From an uncultured Latescibacterota bacterium (GTDB taxonomy: Bacteria; Latescibacterota; UBA2968; UBA8231): a stretch of DNA of 64,000 nt. A program made the translations under genes and the position numbers. How positions within the stretch are numbered: the stretch's first letter is position 1; the number at the start of each line of letters is the position of its first letter. The DNA lies in NCBI GenBank assembly GCA_951813615.1, contig OX638377.1, positions 248,001 to 312,000 of the forward strand. Reading direction: 5' to 3'. The notes beneath the pieces are model-generated. The model was not told the origin of the DNA, made no database searches, and saw only the letters and a program-made list of their open reading frames with translations. This document shows, piece by piece, positions 26,981-36,265 of the stretch.

Positions 26981-27889
26981 TTGAAAGATTTTGCATACTG
27001 CGCCCCCAGCACGTTGCGCGAGGCCGTGGCCCTCAAGGCCGAAAAGGGCGAGGCCGCCCGCGTCCTCGCTGGTGGCACCGACTTGATCGTCCAGTTGCGC
27101 GGGAAGCGTTTTGCGCCCGACTGCATCATTGACATCAAGAACGTCCCCGAGGCCAACGAGCTTTCCTACGGCCCCCGCCGGGGTTTGGTCATCGGCGCGG
27201 GCGTGCCCTGCTGGCACATCTACAATGACCCCGAAATCGTCGCGCGCTACCCTGGACTCGTCGATTCGGCTGCTATTATCGGCGGCATCCAAATACAGGG
27301 CCGTGCCACCTTTGGCGGCAATTTGTGCAACGCCTCTCCGAGTGCGGACACGATTCCCAGCCTAATCACCCACTCAGCCGTGTGCCACATCGCCGGGCCG
27401 GATGGCAAGCGCCAAGTCGCGGTAGAGGACTTTTGCACTGCTCCGGGCCGCAACGTGCTCGCGCCCGGCGAGATTTTGGTTGCTCTCCAGATCCCGATTG
27501 CCAAGAAGAACACGGGCTCTCATTATCAGCGCTTCATTCCGCGCAACGAGATGGACATCGCCGTCGTCGGCGTGTCCTCCCATGTCACCTTGGCCAATCG
27601 CGGCAAGGAGTTTAAGGCCGTGCGCATTGCGCTCGCCGCGGTCGGCCCCACGCCGATTTTCGCTCGCGAGGCCGGCGACAGCCTAGCGGGCCAAGCCGTT
27701 TCAGACGAGGCTATCGGAGCGGCTGCGGCTGCGGCCCAGAGCGCGGCGAGCCCGATTTCCGATATGCGCGGCCCAGCCGAGTTTCGCACCCACCTCGTTG
27801 GAGTGCTGGTCAAGCGCACCCTCGCGGGTGCTGTCGCACGGGCCCGCGGCCAGTTCGTCGCCAACGCCGTGCAGGAAGCGGCTGGATAG
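26981..27889 (+). CDS. Molybdenum hydroxylase FAD-binding (medium) subunit
   Basis: 302 aa from a TTG at 26981 placed 8 nt after AAGGAGG. The CoxM/HcrB/XdhB-type FAD-binding domain is seen in APSTLREAVALKAE, AARVLAGGTDLIVQLRGK (pyrophosphate-binding loop), GGIQIQGRATFGGNLCNASPSADTIPSLI and the CO-dehydrogenase-flavoprotein C-terminal domain. It carries electrons from the 2Fe-2S subunit to the final acceptor in xanthine-dehydrogenase/4-hydroxybenzoyl-CoA-reductase-type enzymes. First gene of a three-subunit operon (medium, small, large), all cytosolic by lack of signal peptides. Substrate of the complex is unknown. Confidence 0.88.
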   Translation: MKDFAYCAPSTLREAVALKAEKGEAARVLAGGTDLIVQLRGKRFAPDCIIDIKNVPEANELSYGPRRGLVIGAGVPCWHIYNDPEIVARYPGLVDSAAIIGGIQIQGRATFGGNLCNASPSADTIPSLITHSAVCHIAGPDGKRQVAVEDFCTAPGRNVLAPGEILVALQIPIAKKNTGSHYQRFIPRNEMDIAVVGVSSHVTLANRGKEFKAVRIALAAVGPTPIFAREAGDSLAGQAVSDEAIGAAAAAAQSAASPISDMRGPAEFRTHLVGVLVKRTLAGAVARARGQFVANAVQEAAG

Positions 27890-27907
27890 AAGGTTTCAGA
27901 ATTTGCA

Positions 27908-27923
27908 CCGACCATTTGGTCGG
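27908..27923 (+). other. Intercistronic hairpin between medium and small subunit genes
   Basis: CCGACC (27908-27913) and GGTCGG (27918-27923) form a perfect 6-bp stem with an ATTT loop in the 89-nt gap. No T tract follows, so it may stabilise or process the mRNA rather than end it. Confidence 0.35.
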
Positions 27924-27978
27924 CGAGAGAAGCATTTCACTAGCCGCAACAAGCGGCCCAAATTTGGAGTTAAGGTAC

Positions 27979-28458
27979 ATGAGCAAAATACACATCCAGA
28001 CCACAATCAACGGAGAGCCGACCGAATTTCTCTGCGAGCCGCGCCAAAGCCTGCTCGAAGTATTGCGCGAGACGCTCGGCTTCACCGGCACTAAGGAAGG
28101 CTGCAACGACGGCAACTGCGGCGCGTGCTCCATCGTCGTCGATGGTGTCCTCGTCGATTCTTGTCTGATGCTGGCCGTCGAGGCCGATGGCAAACAGATC
28201 GGCACGGTCGAGGGCCTTGCCAGCCCGGATAGCCTGCACCCGGTGCAGCAGAAGTTTCTCGAACACGCCGCGCTGCAATGCGGCATCTGCACGCCGGGCT
28301 TTTTGGTGGCTTCCAAAGCCCTACTCGACCACAACCCCAACCCTTCCGAGCACGAAGTGCGGCACTGGCTAGCCGGCAACTTGTGCCGCTGCACGGGCTA
28401 CGACAAGATCATCCGCGCTGTCCTCGACGCTGCCGAAGAAGTGCGCCAAAGCGCCTGA
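27979..28458 (+). CDS. Molybdenum hydroxylase 2Fe-2S (small) subunit
   Basis: 159 aa from the ATG at 27979 after GGAGTTAAGG; the frame upstream is open but lacks a better start. Two [2Fe-2S] clusters are predicted: the plant-ferredoxin type from CNDGNCGACSIVVDG...C (about 43-65) and the C-terminal four-helix type from QCGICTPG and LCRCTGYDKI (about 105-145). This is the standard CoxS/XdhC-type electron-transfer subunit, of normal length. It passes electrons from the Mo centre in the next gene product to the FAD subunit encoded upstream. Confidence 0.92.
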   Translation: MSKIHIQTTINGEPTEFLCEPRQSLLEVLRETLGFTGTKEGCNDGNCGACSIVVDGVLVDSCLMLAVEADGKQIGTVEGLASPDSLHPVQQKFLEHAALQCGICTPGFLVASKALLDHNPNPSEHEVRHWLAGNLCRCTGYDKIIRAVLDAAEEVRQSA

Positions 28459-28478
28459 ACCCAACGAGGAGGAACGCC

Positions 28479-30734
28479 ATGCCTGCCAACAACGGCTACA
28501 AAGTCATCGGCACCCGCCCCATCCGCCACGACGGCGTTGACAAGGTCACTGGGCGCGCCATTTACGGCGCCGACACCCAGTTGGCCGGCTTGCTCTACGG
28601 ACAGGTCCTGCGCTCGCCCCACGCCCATGCGCGCATCAAGTCCATAGACACTTCTAAAGCCGCGGCCCTGCCTGGGGTCAAGGCCGTCCTCACGGGTGCC
28701 GATCTCCCCCATGCCGGCGACCAAATGATCGATCTCGGCGAAGGCCCGGCCCGGCTCAAATACCTGCGCGACAACGTACTGGCCACGGATAAGGTCCTGT
28801 ACAGCGGGCATCCAGTCGCCGCGGTCGCCGCCACTAGCGCCCACATTGCCGAAGAGGCCCTCGACCTGATCGAGGTAGAGTACGAGGAACTAGAGGCCGT
28901 GCTCGATGTGCGCGAGGCCATGCAGGAGGGCGCGCCCCAACTCCACGACGACATGACCACCCAAGAGTTTGGGGAAGACACCGGCCGCAAAAGCAACCTC
29001 GCCACCCACTTCGAACACCGGCTCGGCGACCCGGACAAAGCCTTTGCCGAGGCCGATGTGGTTGTGGAGCGCGAGTTTCAGACCGCCACTGTTCATCAAG
29101 GATACATCGAGCCGCACAACGCCACGGCGAGTTGGAACGCCGATGGCCAACTGACGGTCTGGACCAGCACCCAGGGTTCGTTCACCGCGCGCGCCCAAGT
29201 CGGTGCAGTCTTGGATATGCCCATTTCTAGGATCAAGGTCGTGCCCCAGGAAATCGGCGGCGGCTTTGGCGGCAAAATTCCGGTTTACTTGGAGCCGGTC
29301 GCTGCCCTGCTCTCCAAGGCGAGCGGCCAACCCGTCAAGATGATTATGACCCGGCCAGCCGTCTTCGAGAGCACCGGCCCGACGCCTGGGTCGTATATCA
29401 AGATCAAGATGGGTGCTGACAACAGCGGCAAGCTCGTGGCTGCCGACGCCTATATCGCCTTTGAGTCCGGGGCGTATCCCGGCGGCTTGGTCGGCGCGGC
29501 CGCGATGTGCGTGTTCTCGTGTTACGATATTCCCGATGGCCGGATCGACTGCTATGACGTAGTGGTCAATAAGCCGCGCAGTTTTGCGTATCGCGCCCCA
29601 GGTTCGACGCAGGTGGCCTTCGCCACTGAGCACGTGGTCGATTTGCTGGCTGCCGAATTGGGGATGGAGCCGCTGGAGATCCGGCTCAAAAACAGCGCGA
29701 CGACCGGCACCCGCCGCATCGACGGGGTGGTGTATCCGAAGATGGGCTGCAAGGAGGTGCTGGAGGCCATCCGCGACTCAGAGCACTACCAGAGTCCTGC
29801 ACCCACTGGCCCCAACGGAGGGCGCGGCATCTCGGTCGGCTATTGGTTCAACGTCGGGCTCAAGTCCTCCTGCACGGCCAGCGTCAATGCAGATGGCACG
29901 GTCAGCTTAGTCGAGGGTTCGACCGACATCGGCGGCACGCGCACGTCGGTCGCCATGCAGTTTGCCGAGACCTTGGGCCTGCGGGCCGAAGACGTCAAAC
30001 CGCAGGTGGCCGACACAGACTCGATTGGCCACACGGACGTAACCGGCGGCAGCCGCGTGACGTACGCCACTGGCTGGGCCGCATACAAGGCCGCCCTCGA
30101 TGTGCAGGACCAGCTCTGCGAGCGCGCGGCCCAGCTTTGGGAGGTCGAAGTAAGCCAAGTCGAATTTGACGATGGCGTCTTCCGTTCCGGCGATAACGAA
30201 CTGACCTTTAAGGAACTAGCTGGCCGACTCGAAGAGACCGGCGGCCCGGTCATTGGCCGCGCCTCCGTGGATCCGGACTCGGGCGTCGGCGGCTCCTTTG
30301 CAGCCAATATCGCCGATGTCGAGGTCGATCCCGATACCGGCAAGGTCGAAATCGTGCGCTTCACGGTCGTCCAAGACGCTGGCCGGGCGATTCACCCGGC
30401 GTACGTCGAGGGTCAGATGCAGGGCGGCTCGGTGCAAGGCATTGGTTGGGCGCTCAACGAGGAATACTTCTACAGTGGAGACGGCCACCTCGACAACTCC
30501 AGCTTTCTCGACTACCGAATTCCGACCAGCCTCGACCTGCCGATGATTGAGACCATCATCGTCGAGGTCCCCAACCCGGGCCATCCCTATGGCGTGCGCG
30601 GCGTTGGCGAGGCCAACATCGCCCCGCCGCCCGCGGCCATCGCCGCGGCGATTGGGGATGCCGTTGGCGTGCGGCCGCAGGAATTGCCCATGAAGCCCGA
30701 CCGCATTGTCGCCGCGTTGGCAGGGAGTAGCTAA
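28479..30734 (+). CDS. Molybdenum hydroxylase molybdopterin-binding (large) subunit
   Basis: 751 aa from the ATG at 28479 with GAGGAGG just upstream; longer open frame to 28278 overlaps the small subunit and is rejected. Features of the xanthine-dehydrogenase family: YGADTQLAGLLYGQVLRSPHAHARI, the Moco loop GGGFGGKIPVYLEPVA, YRAPGSTQVAFATEH, and the catalytic glutamate in GVRGVGEANIAPPPAA. It performs hydroxylation or dehydroxylation at the Mo centre. Active-site residues do not let me choose between xanthine, nicotinate, aldehyde or aromatic-CoA substrates. The MoaD-like gene 6 nt downstream supports molybdopterin use. Confidence 0.9.
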   Translation: MPANNGYKVIGTRPIRHDGVDKVTGRAIYGADTQLAGLLYGQVLRSPHAHARIKSIDTSKAAALPGVKAVLTGADLPHAGDQMIDLGEGPARLKYLRDNVLATDKVLYSGHPVAAVAATSAHIAEEALDLIEVEYEELEAVLDVREAMQEGAPQLHDDMTTQEFGEDTGRKSNLATHFEHRLGDPDKAFAEADVVVEREFQTATVHQGYIEPHNATASWNADGQLTVWTSTQGSFTARAQVGAVLDMPISRIKVVPQEIGGGFGGKIPVYLEPVAALLSKASGQPVKMIMTRPAVFESTGPTPGSYIKIKMGADNSGKLVAADAYIAFESGAYPGGLVGAAAMCVFSCYDIPDGRIDCYDVVVNKPRSFAYRAPGSTQVAFATEHVVDLLAAELGMEPLEIRLKNSATTGTRRIDGVVYPKMGCKEVLEAIRDSEHYQSPAPTGPNGGRGISVGYWFNVGLKSSCTASVNADGTVSLVEGSTDIGGTRTSVAMQFAETLGLRAEDVKPQVADTDSIGHTDVTGGSRVTYATGWAAYKAALDVQDQLCERAAQLWEVEVSQVEFDDGVFRSGDNELTFKELAGRLEETGGPVIGRASVDPDSGVGGSFAANIADVEVDPDTGKVEIVRFTVVQDAGRAIHPAYVEGQMQGGSVQGIGWALNEEYFYSGDGHLDNSSFLDYRIPTSLDLPMIETIIVEVPNPGHPYGVRGVGEANIAPPPAAIAAAIGDAVGVRPQELPMKPDRIVAALAGSS

Positions 30735-30739
30735 AAGCT

Positions 30740-31009
30740 GTGCCCGTAGCTTGGATTCCCTCGCTGATGCAGAAGCTGACCGCCGGCCAGCAGCAAGTAG
30801 AGGTAGAGGGTGCGACCGTGCGCGAGGTCATTGCCGCACTCGACGATCGCTACCCTGGCTTCAAGGAGCGGGTTCTCGATGGCGACCGCATCAAGACCGA
30901 GATTGCCGTCGCGGTGGATGGCGAAGTCGTCGCGGCTGGGCTTAGGGCGAAGGTAGGGCCTGAAAGCGAGGTACACTTTTTGCCCGCTATATCGGGGGGC
31001 GCAAGTTAG
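30740..31009 (+). CDS. MoaD/ThiS-family sulfur carrier protein
   Basis: 89 aa from a GTG at 30740, right behind the Mo hydroxylase large subunit. Ubiquitin-like beta-grasp pattern: VEVEGATVREVIAALDDRYPGFKERVLDG, then VDGEVVAAGLRAKVGPESEVHFLPAISGG. MoaD-type carriers accept sulfur on a C-terminal Gly-Gly for the dithiolene of molybdopterin. Here two residues, Ala-Ser, follow the diglycine, so the mature C-terminus would need trimming or the protein works differently. Last gene before a strong terminator. Confidence 0.72.
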   Translation: MPVAWIPSLMQKLTAGQQQVEVEGATVREVIAALDDRYPGFKERVLDGDRIKTEIAVAVDGEVVAAGLRAKVGPESEVHFLPAISGGAS

Positions 31010-31033
31010 CAAACTGTAGCAAATCCAACACAA

Positions 31034-31071
31034 AGGGCCGGTACTCCAACAAGAGTACCGGCCCTTTTTTT
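31034..31071 (+). terminator. Intrinsic terminator between convergent moaD-like and dut genes
   Basis: A 13-bp perfect stem (AGGGCCGGTACTC at 31034-31046 and GAGTACCGGCCCT at 31053-31065), loop CAACAA, then a run of T to 31071. It ends the molybdenum hydroxylase transcript and, being palindromic, may also serve the convergent ten-gene minus-strand run that ends at 31091, though the minus-side U tract is only three bases. Confidence 0.9.
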
Positions 31072-31090
31072 CACCCACTTTTGAATAATT

Positions 31091-31531
31091 TTAGCGCCGC
31101 CCCGTCGAGCCGAAGCCGCCGCTGCCGCGCTCCGTTTCGGCAAGCGTCTCGACCTCGATCCACTCGCCGCGCGTCACCGGCGCGAAAATGAGCTGGGCGA
31201 CGCGCTCGCCCGGGGCGATGCGCTGCTCCTCAGCCGAAAGGTTGACCATGATGACGCCGACTTCGCCTCGGTAGTCCGCGTCGATCGTACCTGGGGCGTT
31301 GAGTAGCGTCAGGCCGCGCTTGAGAGCTAGGCCACTGCGCGGCCTGACCTGTGCCTCGTAGCCCGGGGGGATTTCGAGAAACAGGCCCGTGGGAATGAGG
31401 CCGCGCTCGCCGGGTGCTAACATCACTGCCTCTGATAACGCGGCGCGCAAGTCGAGGCCCGCGCTGTGCTCCGTCTCATAGGTGGGCAGCGGTTGGTCCC
31501 CCTTGTTGATCACCTTCACTTGAATGGTCAT
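31091..31531 (-). CDS. dut: dUTP diphosphatase
   Basis: 146 aa with all five trimeric dUTPase motifs in order: [52 protein letters not shown] and the C-terminal P-loop-like [11 protein letters not shown]. It hydrolyses dUTP to dUMP and pyrophosphate, preventing uracil incorporation and feeding thymidylate synthesis; cytosolic homotrimer. The ATG overlaps the stop of the Wzz-like gene (ATGA, 31528-31531), so it is co-translated with a polysaccharide gene, an unusual pairing. Final gene of the minus-strand run before the terminator. Confidence 0.96.
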   Translation of the reverse strand: MTIQVKVINKGDQPLPTYETEHSAGLDLRAALSEAVMLAPGERGLIPTGLFLEIPPGYEAQVRPRSGLALKRGLTLLNAPGTIDADYRGEVGVIMVNLSAEEQRIAPGERVAQLIFAPVTRGEWIEVETLAETERGSGGFGSTGRR

Positions 31532-32730
31532 AAGACCTCTGGCGTCGTCTCGCGCCGCTCGCGCCAGCGCTGTTGCAGGTCCCGCATGTACACCGCCCCC
31601 ATCACATAGGAGAATGAGGCGATGAGGCTGAGTAAGCCGGCGATAAATACGATCAGCACGCGCTGGGGCTTGGCCTTGATTTCGGGCGGTGTGGCTGGGT
31701 CGAGTATCTGCACGGTCGAAGTGGCGTCCTTGGCCTCGATCAGGGCTTGGGCCTCCTGTTGCAGCAGGACCAGCATAAGGGACGTCTGCACGAGCACATC
31801 CTTTTCGAGGTTTGCGTACTCTTGGGCCACGCCTGGGATCTGATTCAGCGGTAGGAAGAGGTTTTCGTCTAGCTGTAGTTGCAGCGCTTTGTTTTGCAGC
31901 ATGGTGTTGTCGGCAGGCTTGAGGCCGTCGCGCAAGAAAGCTATGGTCCCCTGCCGCAGGTTAATTTCGCGCTCGAGCTGTTTGACCTTGTCGTGGTTGG
32001 GACCTAGCCCCGATAGAATGAGCCGCTGGCGCTCAATTGCGAGTTCCATTGCGGCGGTGTGCATCGAGGTGGCAGTCAGAATCGCCGCGCGGGCTTGGTC
32101 GTCGATCGAGATGGCGTTGTGCTCGGACTGGAACTCCTCCAGCAGCTTCATCTTGTCATCGAGCCTTTTATCTTCTTCTTGCAAAATCCCGCGGATAAAG
32201 TCCAAGCGGTCGGAGGCCGTCTTGTGCGCGAACCGCTTGTTGGTGCTATCGAGCAGGACGATGTAGTAATTGGCCATGTCGGCGGCCATTTGCGGATCTT
32301 TGTCTAGAACTGAGACTCCAAGCATGCCCTCTTCGGTCATGGCGGCCGTGGTATTGTCGGCGAGGACCTCAATCGCGTCGGTCAGGGTGCGAGCCTCGTA
32401 GCGCTGCATCAAACCGAATTTCTCGATCATCCGCCGCCGCGCCGTCGTGCTCTTGATGGTGGCGAGAGAAATGTCAGATGGCGTGCCCCTCTCCCCGAGG
32501 CGCAAGGCGGGTATGGGTAAGGACGAGAGCATGCTGGAAAAACCAAAACTTTCCTTCTTCTCGCGGGGGGGCAGAATTTGCACGGTGGCCTCGTATTCCT
32601 TTGGCAAGAGGAAGCTGAGGCCACCGGCCAAGGCGCAGATGGCCAAGGTGCCGCCGATGATCAGCCAGCGGCCCGCGTGCAGTGCCGTTAGCAGATCGAT
32701 GATGTCGATTTCTTTTTTTGGGGTATTCAT
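31528..32730 (-). CDS. Wzz/GNVR-type polysaccharide chain-length determinant protein
   Basis: 400 aa. An N-terminal helix ([22 protein letters not shown]) and a C-terminal helix ([26 protein letters not shown]) bracket a large periplasmic coiled-coil region, the usual Wzz fold. The Wzz motif [13 protein letters not shown] follows the first helix, and [26 protein letters not shown] is the GNVR-type segment. [14 protein letters not shown] is the typical proline-rich entry to the last helix. No tyrosine-kinase domain is fused. It should control chain length and export together with the SLBB protein encoded 27 nt upstream. Confidence 0.85.
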   Translation of the reverse strand: MNTPKKEIDIIDLLTALHAGRWLIIGGTLAICALAGGLSFLLPKEYEATVQILPPREKKESFGFSSMLSSLPIPALRLGERGTPSDISLATIKSTTARRRMIEKFGLMQRYEARTLTDAIEVLADNTTAAMTEEGMLGVSVLDKDPQMAADMANYYIVLLDSTNKRFAHKTASDRLDFIRGILQEEDKRLDDKMKLLEEFQSEHNAISIDDQARAAILTATSMHTAAMELAIERQRLILSGLGPNHDKVKQLEREINLRQGTIAFLRDGLKPADNTMLQNKALQLQLDENLFLPLNQIPGVAQEYANLEKDVLVQTSLMLVLLQQEAQALIEAKDATSTVQILDPATPPEIKAKPQRVLIVFIAGLLSLIASFSYVMGAVYMRDLQQRWRERRETTPEVL

Positions 32731-32757
32731 TAATAGTGCTCCTTGGGATTCTTATTA

Positions 32758-34506
32758 CTAGAAAAAAGCCCCCTTCAACAAGGCCGCGAGGGTCAGGATA
32801 TTGAAGACGGTGGGAATAGTCTCTTGGGTGAATGCCCAGTAATCGATGCGCTCCTTCTGGGGTACCCATATTTCGTCGCCGACCTCGACTAGCAGGTTGT
32901 CTTTGAGTTTCTCGCGGACGCCCGTGCGCGCTCGGACTAGGCGGGCATTGCGTTTGTCGGCGTCGTACAAGTACCCGCCGGCCTTGGTTATGTAGTAGCG
33001 CACTTTGCGGCCTGGCTCGTAGTCGATCAGCCCGGCTCGCTGCACTTGACCACTGACGTTGATGGTGTGCCGCTGCATGGGGAAAAAGATCACATCGCCG
33101 CTGGCGAGCAAGATGTTTTGCCCCTCGTCATCATCGACAAACAACCGCTCGAAATCGACTGCGATCCGCCCCTTTTCTTCGCGGGTTTTGGTCTTGAGAT
33201 AAGCCCGATCCTCGATGTTCATGTAGGTGAGGCCCGCCACCTCGCTCTGTCTCTTTAGCTGCTCTAGCTGCGGGTCGCTTTCGGCCCGGACCCTCGTGCG
33301 GATTACTCGGGCACCGATGAGAGACGCCTCATCGGTTAGGCCGCCGGCCGCGGCCACCACGTCCTTGATGCGGGTAATGCCGGGTTCGATGCGGTAGGGG
33401 CCTTGGAACCTGACCTCGCCAGAGATCACGACCGTGTGCGTTGACTGCCACAGCGATTGTGCGCGGATAAAGATCGCGTCGTTGGGGCGCAGCTCAATGT
33501 GGCGGATGGTCTCGTAGTTCAGTTCCTCCAGCATCTCTTTGGCGCTGCCTAGCTCAATGACTTCGGCCTGCTCGGTGCCTTCTTGAAAGCGCCAGAGTTC
33601 GGCGCTGATCAGCGGTTTGGAGCGGTTCAAGCCCTTGGCCAATGTCACGAGGTCGCCGAGGGTATCCCCGGGTAGGAACTCGTATTTGCCCTCTTCATTG
33701 ACCGCGCCGAAGATGGACACCGAATGCTTGCGAAACGAGACGTGGACCACGTCGCCCATGCGCACGTAGGGATTGTGCACGAGGTCGCCGGTGGCGAGGA
33801 ACATATCGAGATCCACGCGCTCGCTGGTGCCGTCGCGGTGGACTAGTTGGATGGAGCGCCGGCCTGTGTTGCGGTTAGCGGCTCCACCGGCATCTTGGTC
33901 CTGCAACGCGATCCGTTGTAATCGGTCTCCAAAGCCGCCAGCCTGTTTGATTATATCTAAAACCCGCGTAGTCGGATGGATAGTGAAGCTGCCCTCGTTC
34001 AGCACTGCGCCGGTGACGTACGCGGTGAAGAAGCGCATACTCACGAGGGAGATGCTGATGCCCACGTTAGGATATTTGTTTTGGACTGCGGTCGAGAGGC
34101 GCTCTTTGGCTGCGGTTAGCGATAGGCCCGAAATGTGAAACGAGCCGACGGTGGGGATGAGGACATTGCCCTCTGGATGGACCTGCAAGGTGTAGGGCTG
34201 GTCAAATTCGCCCCAGATGTAAAGCTGAAGTACGTCGTTAGGGCCGACGATGTACGCGTCTGGGTCTATATCGCGATCCTGACCGATGCGCGTCTTATCC
34301 GCGCTTAAGCTGCCGGGCAGGCGCGCCTTATCGGAGATCGAATTCTGATTTAGGTCCGGTAGGTCGGACGCGGAAATGGCCTGTGGGCTGACTTCTTTTT
34401 CGCCTCGCTTGATCAGACTTTCCAAGCTGCCTAGTTGGGGGCTCGCTGGCCCTGCTAGCCCGCCAAAGACGAGGGCGAAAGCAAGGATAAAAATGCTCGT
34501 TGGCAT
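32758..34506 (-). CDS. SLBB-domain polysaccharide export protein (Wza-like)
   Basis: 582 aa from the ATG at 34506, set by AGGAGGAA; the frame is open a further 14 codons but that start lacks a ribosome-binding site and would spoil the signal peptide (MPTSIFILAFALVFGGLAGPASP). The Poly_export motif is YIVGPNDVLQLYIWGEFDQPYTLQVHPEGNVLIPTVG, followed by several SLBB repeats (YVTGAVLNEGSF, SIFGAVNEEGKYEF, VVISGEVRFQGPY, INVSGQVQRAGLIDY). The last residues (FTQETIPTVFNILTLAALLKG) are a hydrophobic stretch that may cross the outer membrane. No lipobox is seen. It is expected to form the outer-membrane exit channel for an exopolysaccharide, with Wzz. Confidence 0.87.
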   Translation of the reverse strand: MPTSIFILAFALVFGGLAGPASPQLGSLESLIKRGEKEVSPQAISASDLPDLNQNSISDKARLPGSLSADKTRIGQDRDIDPDAYIVGPNDVLQLYIWGEFDQPYTLQVHPEGNVLIPTVGSFHISGLSLTAAKERLSTAVQNKYPNVGISISLVSMRFFTAYVTGAVLNEGSFTIHPTTRVLDIIKQAGGFGDRLQRIALQDQDAGGAANRNTGRRSIQLVHRDGTSERVDLDMFLATGDLVHNPYVRMGDVVHVSFRKHSVSIFGAVNEEGKYEFLPGDTLGDLVTLAKGLNRSKPLISAELWRFQEGTEQAEVIELGSAKEMLEELNYETIRHIELRPNDAIFIRAQSLWQSTHTVVISGEVRFQGPYRIEPGITRIKDVVAAAGGLTDEASLIGARVIRTRVRAESDPQLEQLKRQSEVAGLTYMNIEDRAYLKTKTREEKGRIAVDFERLFVDDDEGQNILLASGDVIFFPMQRHTINVSGQVQRAGLIDYEPGRKVRYYITKAGGYLYDADKRNARLVRARTGVREKLKDNLLVEVGDEIWVPQKERIDYWAFTQETIPTVFNILTLAALLKGAFF

Positions 34507-34561
34507 GGTTCCTCCTGTTTGCCTAATTGCGCTAATAGTATTTCCCATAATGTCGATGTTT

Positions 34562-35311
34562 TCACGGCAACTCGCCCAAATAGCGCACCCAATTGGCCGC
34601 GGCCTCCTCCTCGGTGAACCCGATGAGTTCAGCTAGTTTTGTTGCCACTGCGGCCACCCGCGCCGGATGGCCTGCGGTCCCGCCGATGGGCACGGGCGCG
34701 TCCGTTTCCAACAGCAGCAACTCGCGGTCGATCTCCGCGACCACGGCCTGGGTCTGCGGATCGCACAGGACGGACGGGCCGACGGACACGTAGATCTGCT
34801 CCGCACGGCAGATCCGCACGAGTTTTTTGGACTGGGTGAACCAGTGTAACTGGGCGTTGAGCTTGGTGTGGCGGCGAAATTCCACGGCCCGCTCCAAGGT
34901 CTGCCGTTGGGCGCGGCGCGAGTGCAGGTTGATCGGCTTGCCGCACTGTGCCGCTAGGTCGAGTTGCTGAGCGAGGATGTCTTGCTGTTGGGCTTGCTGC
35001 TCTGGGCTGGTCGCCCATTTGTAGTCGAGGCCGACCTCGCCGAGGACATCGGCCTCGGGAAGATGCGCGGCCAGATAGGCGAGCGCGTCTGCGAGCTCTG
35101 CGTCTGTGGCTTGGGTAATCCATGCCGGATGCAAGCCTAGCCCGGCTAGCACTTGGTCCGGGTGCCGCTGCTTGAGTGCAAGGACTGCTCTCATTGACTC
35201 CGCACTCTCGCTAACGGCGACGACCTGCCCCACTCCGGCTTGGGCGGCTGCCGCGAGTACGGCGTCGGCATCGGCGAATTGATCGAGATGACAGTGGCTA
35301 TCGACGAGCAT
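34562..35311 (-). CDS. TatD-family metal-dependent hydrolase
   Basis: 249 aa. TatD-type TIM barrel: MLVDSHCHLDQF (metal-binding HxH), a conserved glutamate in VLGEVGLDYKW, PINLHSRRAQ, LNAQLHWFTQ, and LLLETDAPVPIGG with the late catalytic Asp. TatD proteins act as Mg/Mn-dependent 3'-5' DNA exonucleases or related deoxyribonucleases. Normal length, cytosolic. Its ATG directly abuts the TAG of argC (no gap), indicating coupled translation. Confidence 0.9.
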   Translation of the reverse strand: MLVDSHCHLDQFADADAVLAAAAQAGVGQVVAVSESAESMRAVLALKQRHPDQVLAGLGLHPAWITQATDAELADALAYLAAHLPEADVLGEVGLDYKWATSPEQQAQQQDILAQQLDLAAQCGKPINLHSRRAQRQTLERAVEFRRHTKLNAQLHWFTQSKKLVRICRAEQIYVSVGPSVLCDPQTQAVVAEIDRELLLLETDAPVPIGGTAGHPARVAAVATKLAELIGFTEEEAAANWVRYLGELP

Positions 35312-36259
35312 CTAGCCCAGCCCTGCGGTCTCGTCGCAACCGAGCATCAAATTGAGGCACTGCACGGCATTGCCCGACGCTCCTTTGCCGAGATTGTCGA
35401 GCCGCCCGACCAAAACCAACCCTTGCTTTAGGTCGCCCCAGACCGATAGCTCGACGAAGTTGGTGTGGCTCAATCTCGTTAGGTCGAGGAATTTGTCGTC
35501 GCGCAGTACAGCGTCTTGGGGTGCGACCACCTTCACAAAGGGGCAGTCCGCGTAGTACTCGCGCCAGACATCGTACACGGCTTCGCGACTGACGAAGGAA
35601 GTGACGAAAAATTCCGTGGGCACTGGCGTGCTGACGATCATACCGCAGAACGAATGATCGACGGACGGTACAAAGAGCGGCTGTTTTTCGCACCCGCTGA
35701 ATTTCCATATTTCGGGCAAGTGCTTGTGGTCGCCATCGAGGCCGTACAAGCAGAAAGGCTTGTGATCGCCTTCCCCCTCGTATTCGGCGATCATCTTGCG
35801 CCCCCCGCCGGAATAGCCGGAAACCGCGTTGATGGTCAGCGGCGCGGAGGACTGGAGCAGCCCTTGCGAGATGAGGGGCCGCACGGCGAGGATGAAGGCG
35901 ACGGGATAACAGCCGCAATTGGCGACTCGCTGTGCGCGGCGAATTTGTTCTTTGTGCGCAGGTGAAATCTCGGGCAGGCCATAGACCCATTCGGGGTGGA
36001 CCCGATGCGCCGTGCTGGTGTCGATGACCTTGGTTTGTGGGTTTTCGAGCAAGGCGAGGGCCTCGGTTGCTGCGTCGTCGGGCAGGCAGAGCACGCACAG
36101 GTCCGCGCGGTTGAGAAACTCGGCCCGCGCGTGCCGATCCCGGCGATGCTCCGGTGGAATGAGCAACACCTCCACATCCTCGCGCCCGGCTAGCATCTGG
36201 CGAATGCGCAGCCCGGTCGTGCCCTCTTGGCCGTCAATGTAAACCGCAGGTTTTTTCAT
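35312..36259 (-). CDS. argC: N-acetyl-gamma-glutamyl-phosphate reductase (short type)
   Basis: 315 aa, the short ArgC class. The N-terminal NADP-binding part reads VYIDGQEGTTGLRIRQML, the catalytic Cys117 lies in VANCGCYPVAF, and NAVSGYSGGGRKMI and SVDHSFCGMIVSTPV complete the active-site signatures. It reduces N-acetylglutamyl phosphate to the semialdehyde in arginine synthesis. No other arginine gene is nearby, so it is split from its pathway and embedded among envelope genes. Six bases separate it from the GT2 gene upstream. Confidence 0.92.
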   Translation of the reverse strand: MKKPAVYIDGQEGTTGLRIRQMLAGREDVEVLLIPPEHRRDRHARAEFLNRADLCVLCLPDDAATEALALLENPQTKVIDTSTAHRVHPEWVYGLPEISPAHKEQIRRAQRVANCGCYPVAFILAVRPLISQGLLQSSAPLTINAVSGYSGGGRKMIAEYEGEGDHKPFCLYGLDGDHKHLPEIWKFSGCEKQPLFVPSVDHSFCGMIVSTPVPTEFFVTSFVSREAVYDVWREYYADCPFVKVVAPQDAVLRDDKFLDLTRLSHTNFVELSVWGDLKQGLVLVGRLDNLGKGASGNAVQCLNLMLGCDETAGLG

Positions 36260-36265
36260 AGGGAA

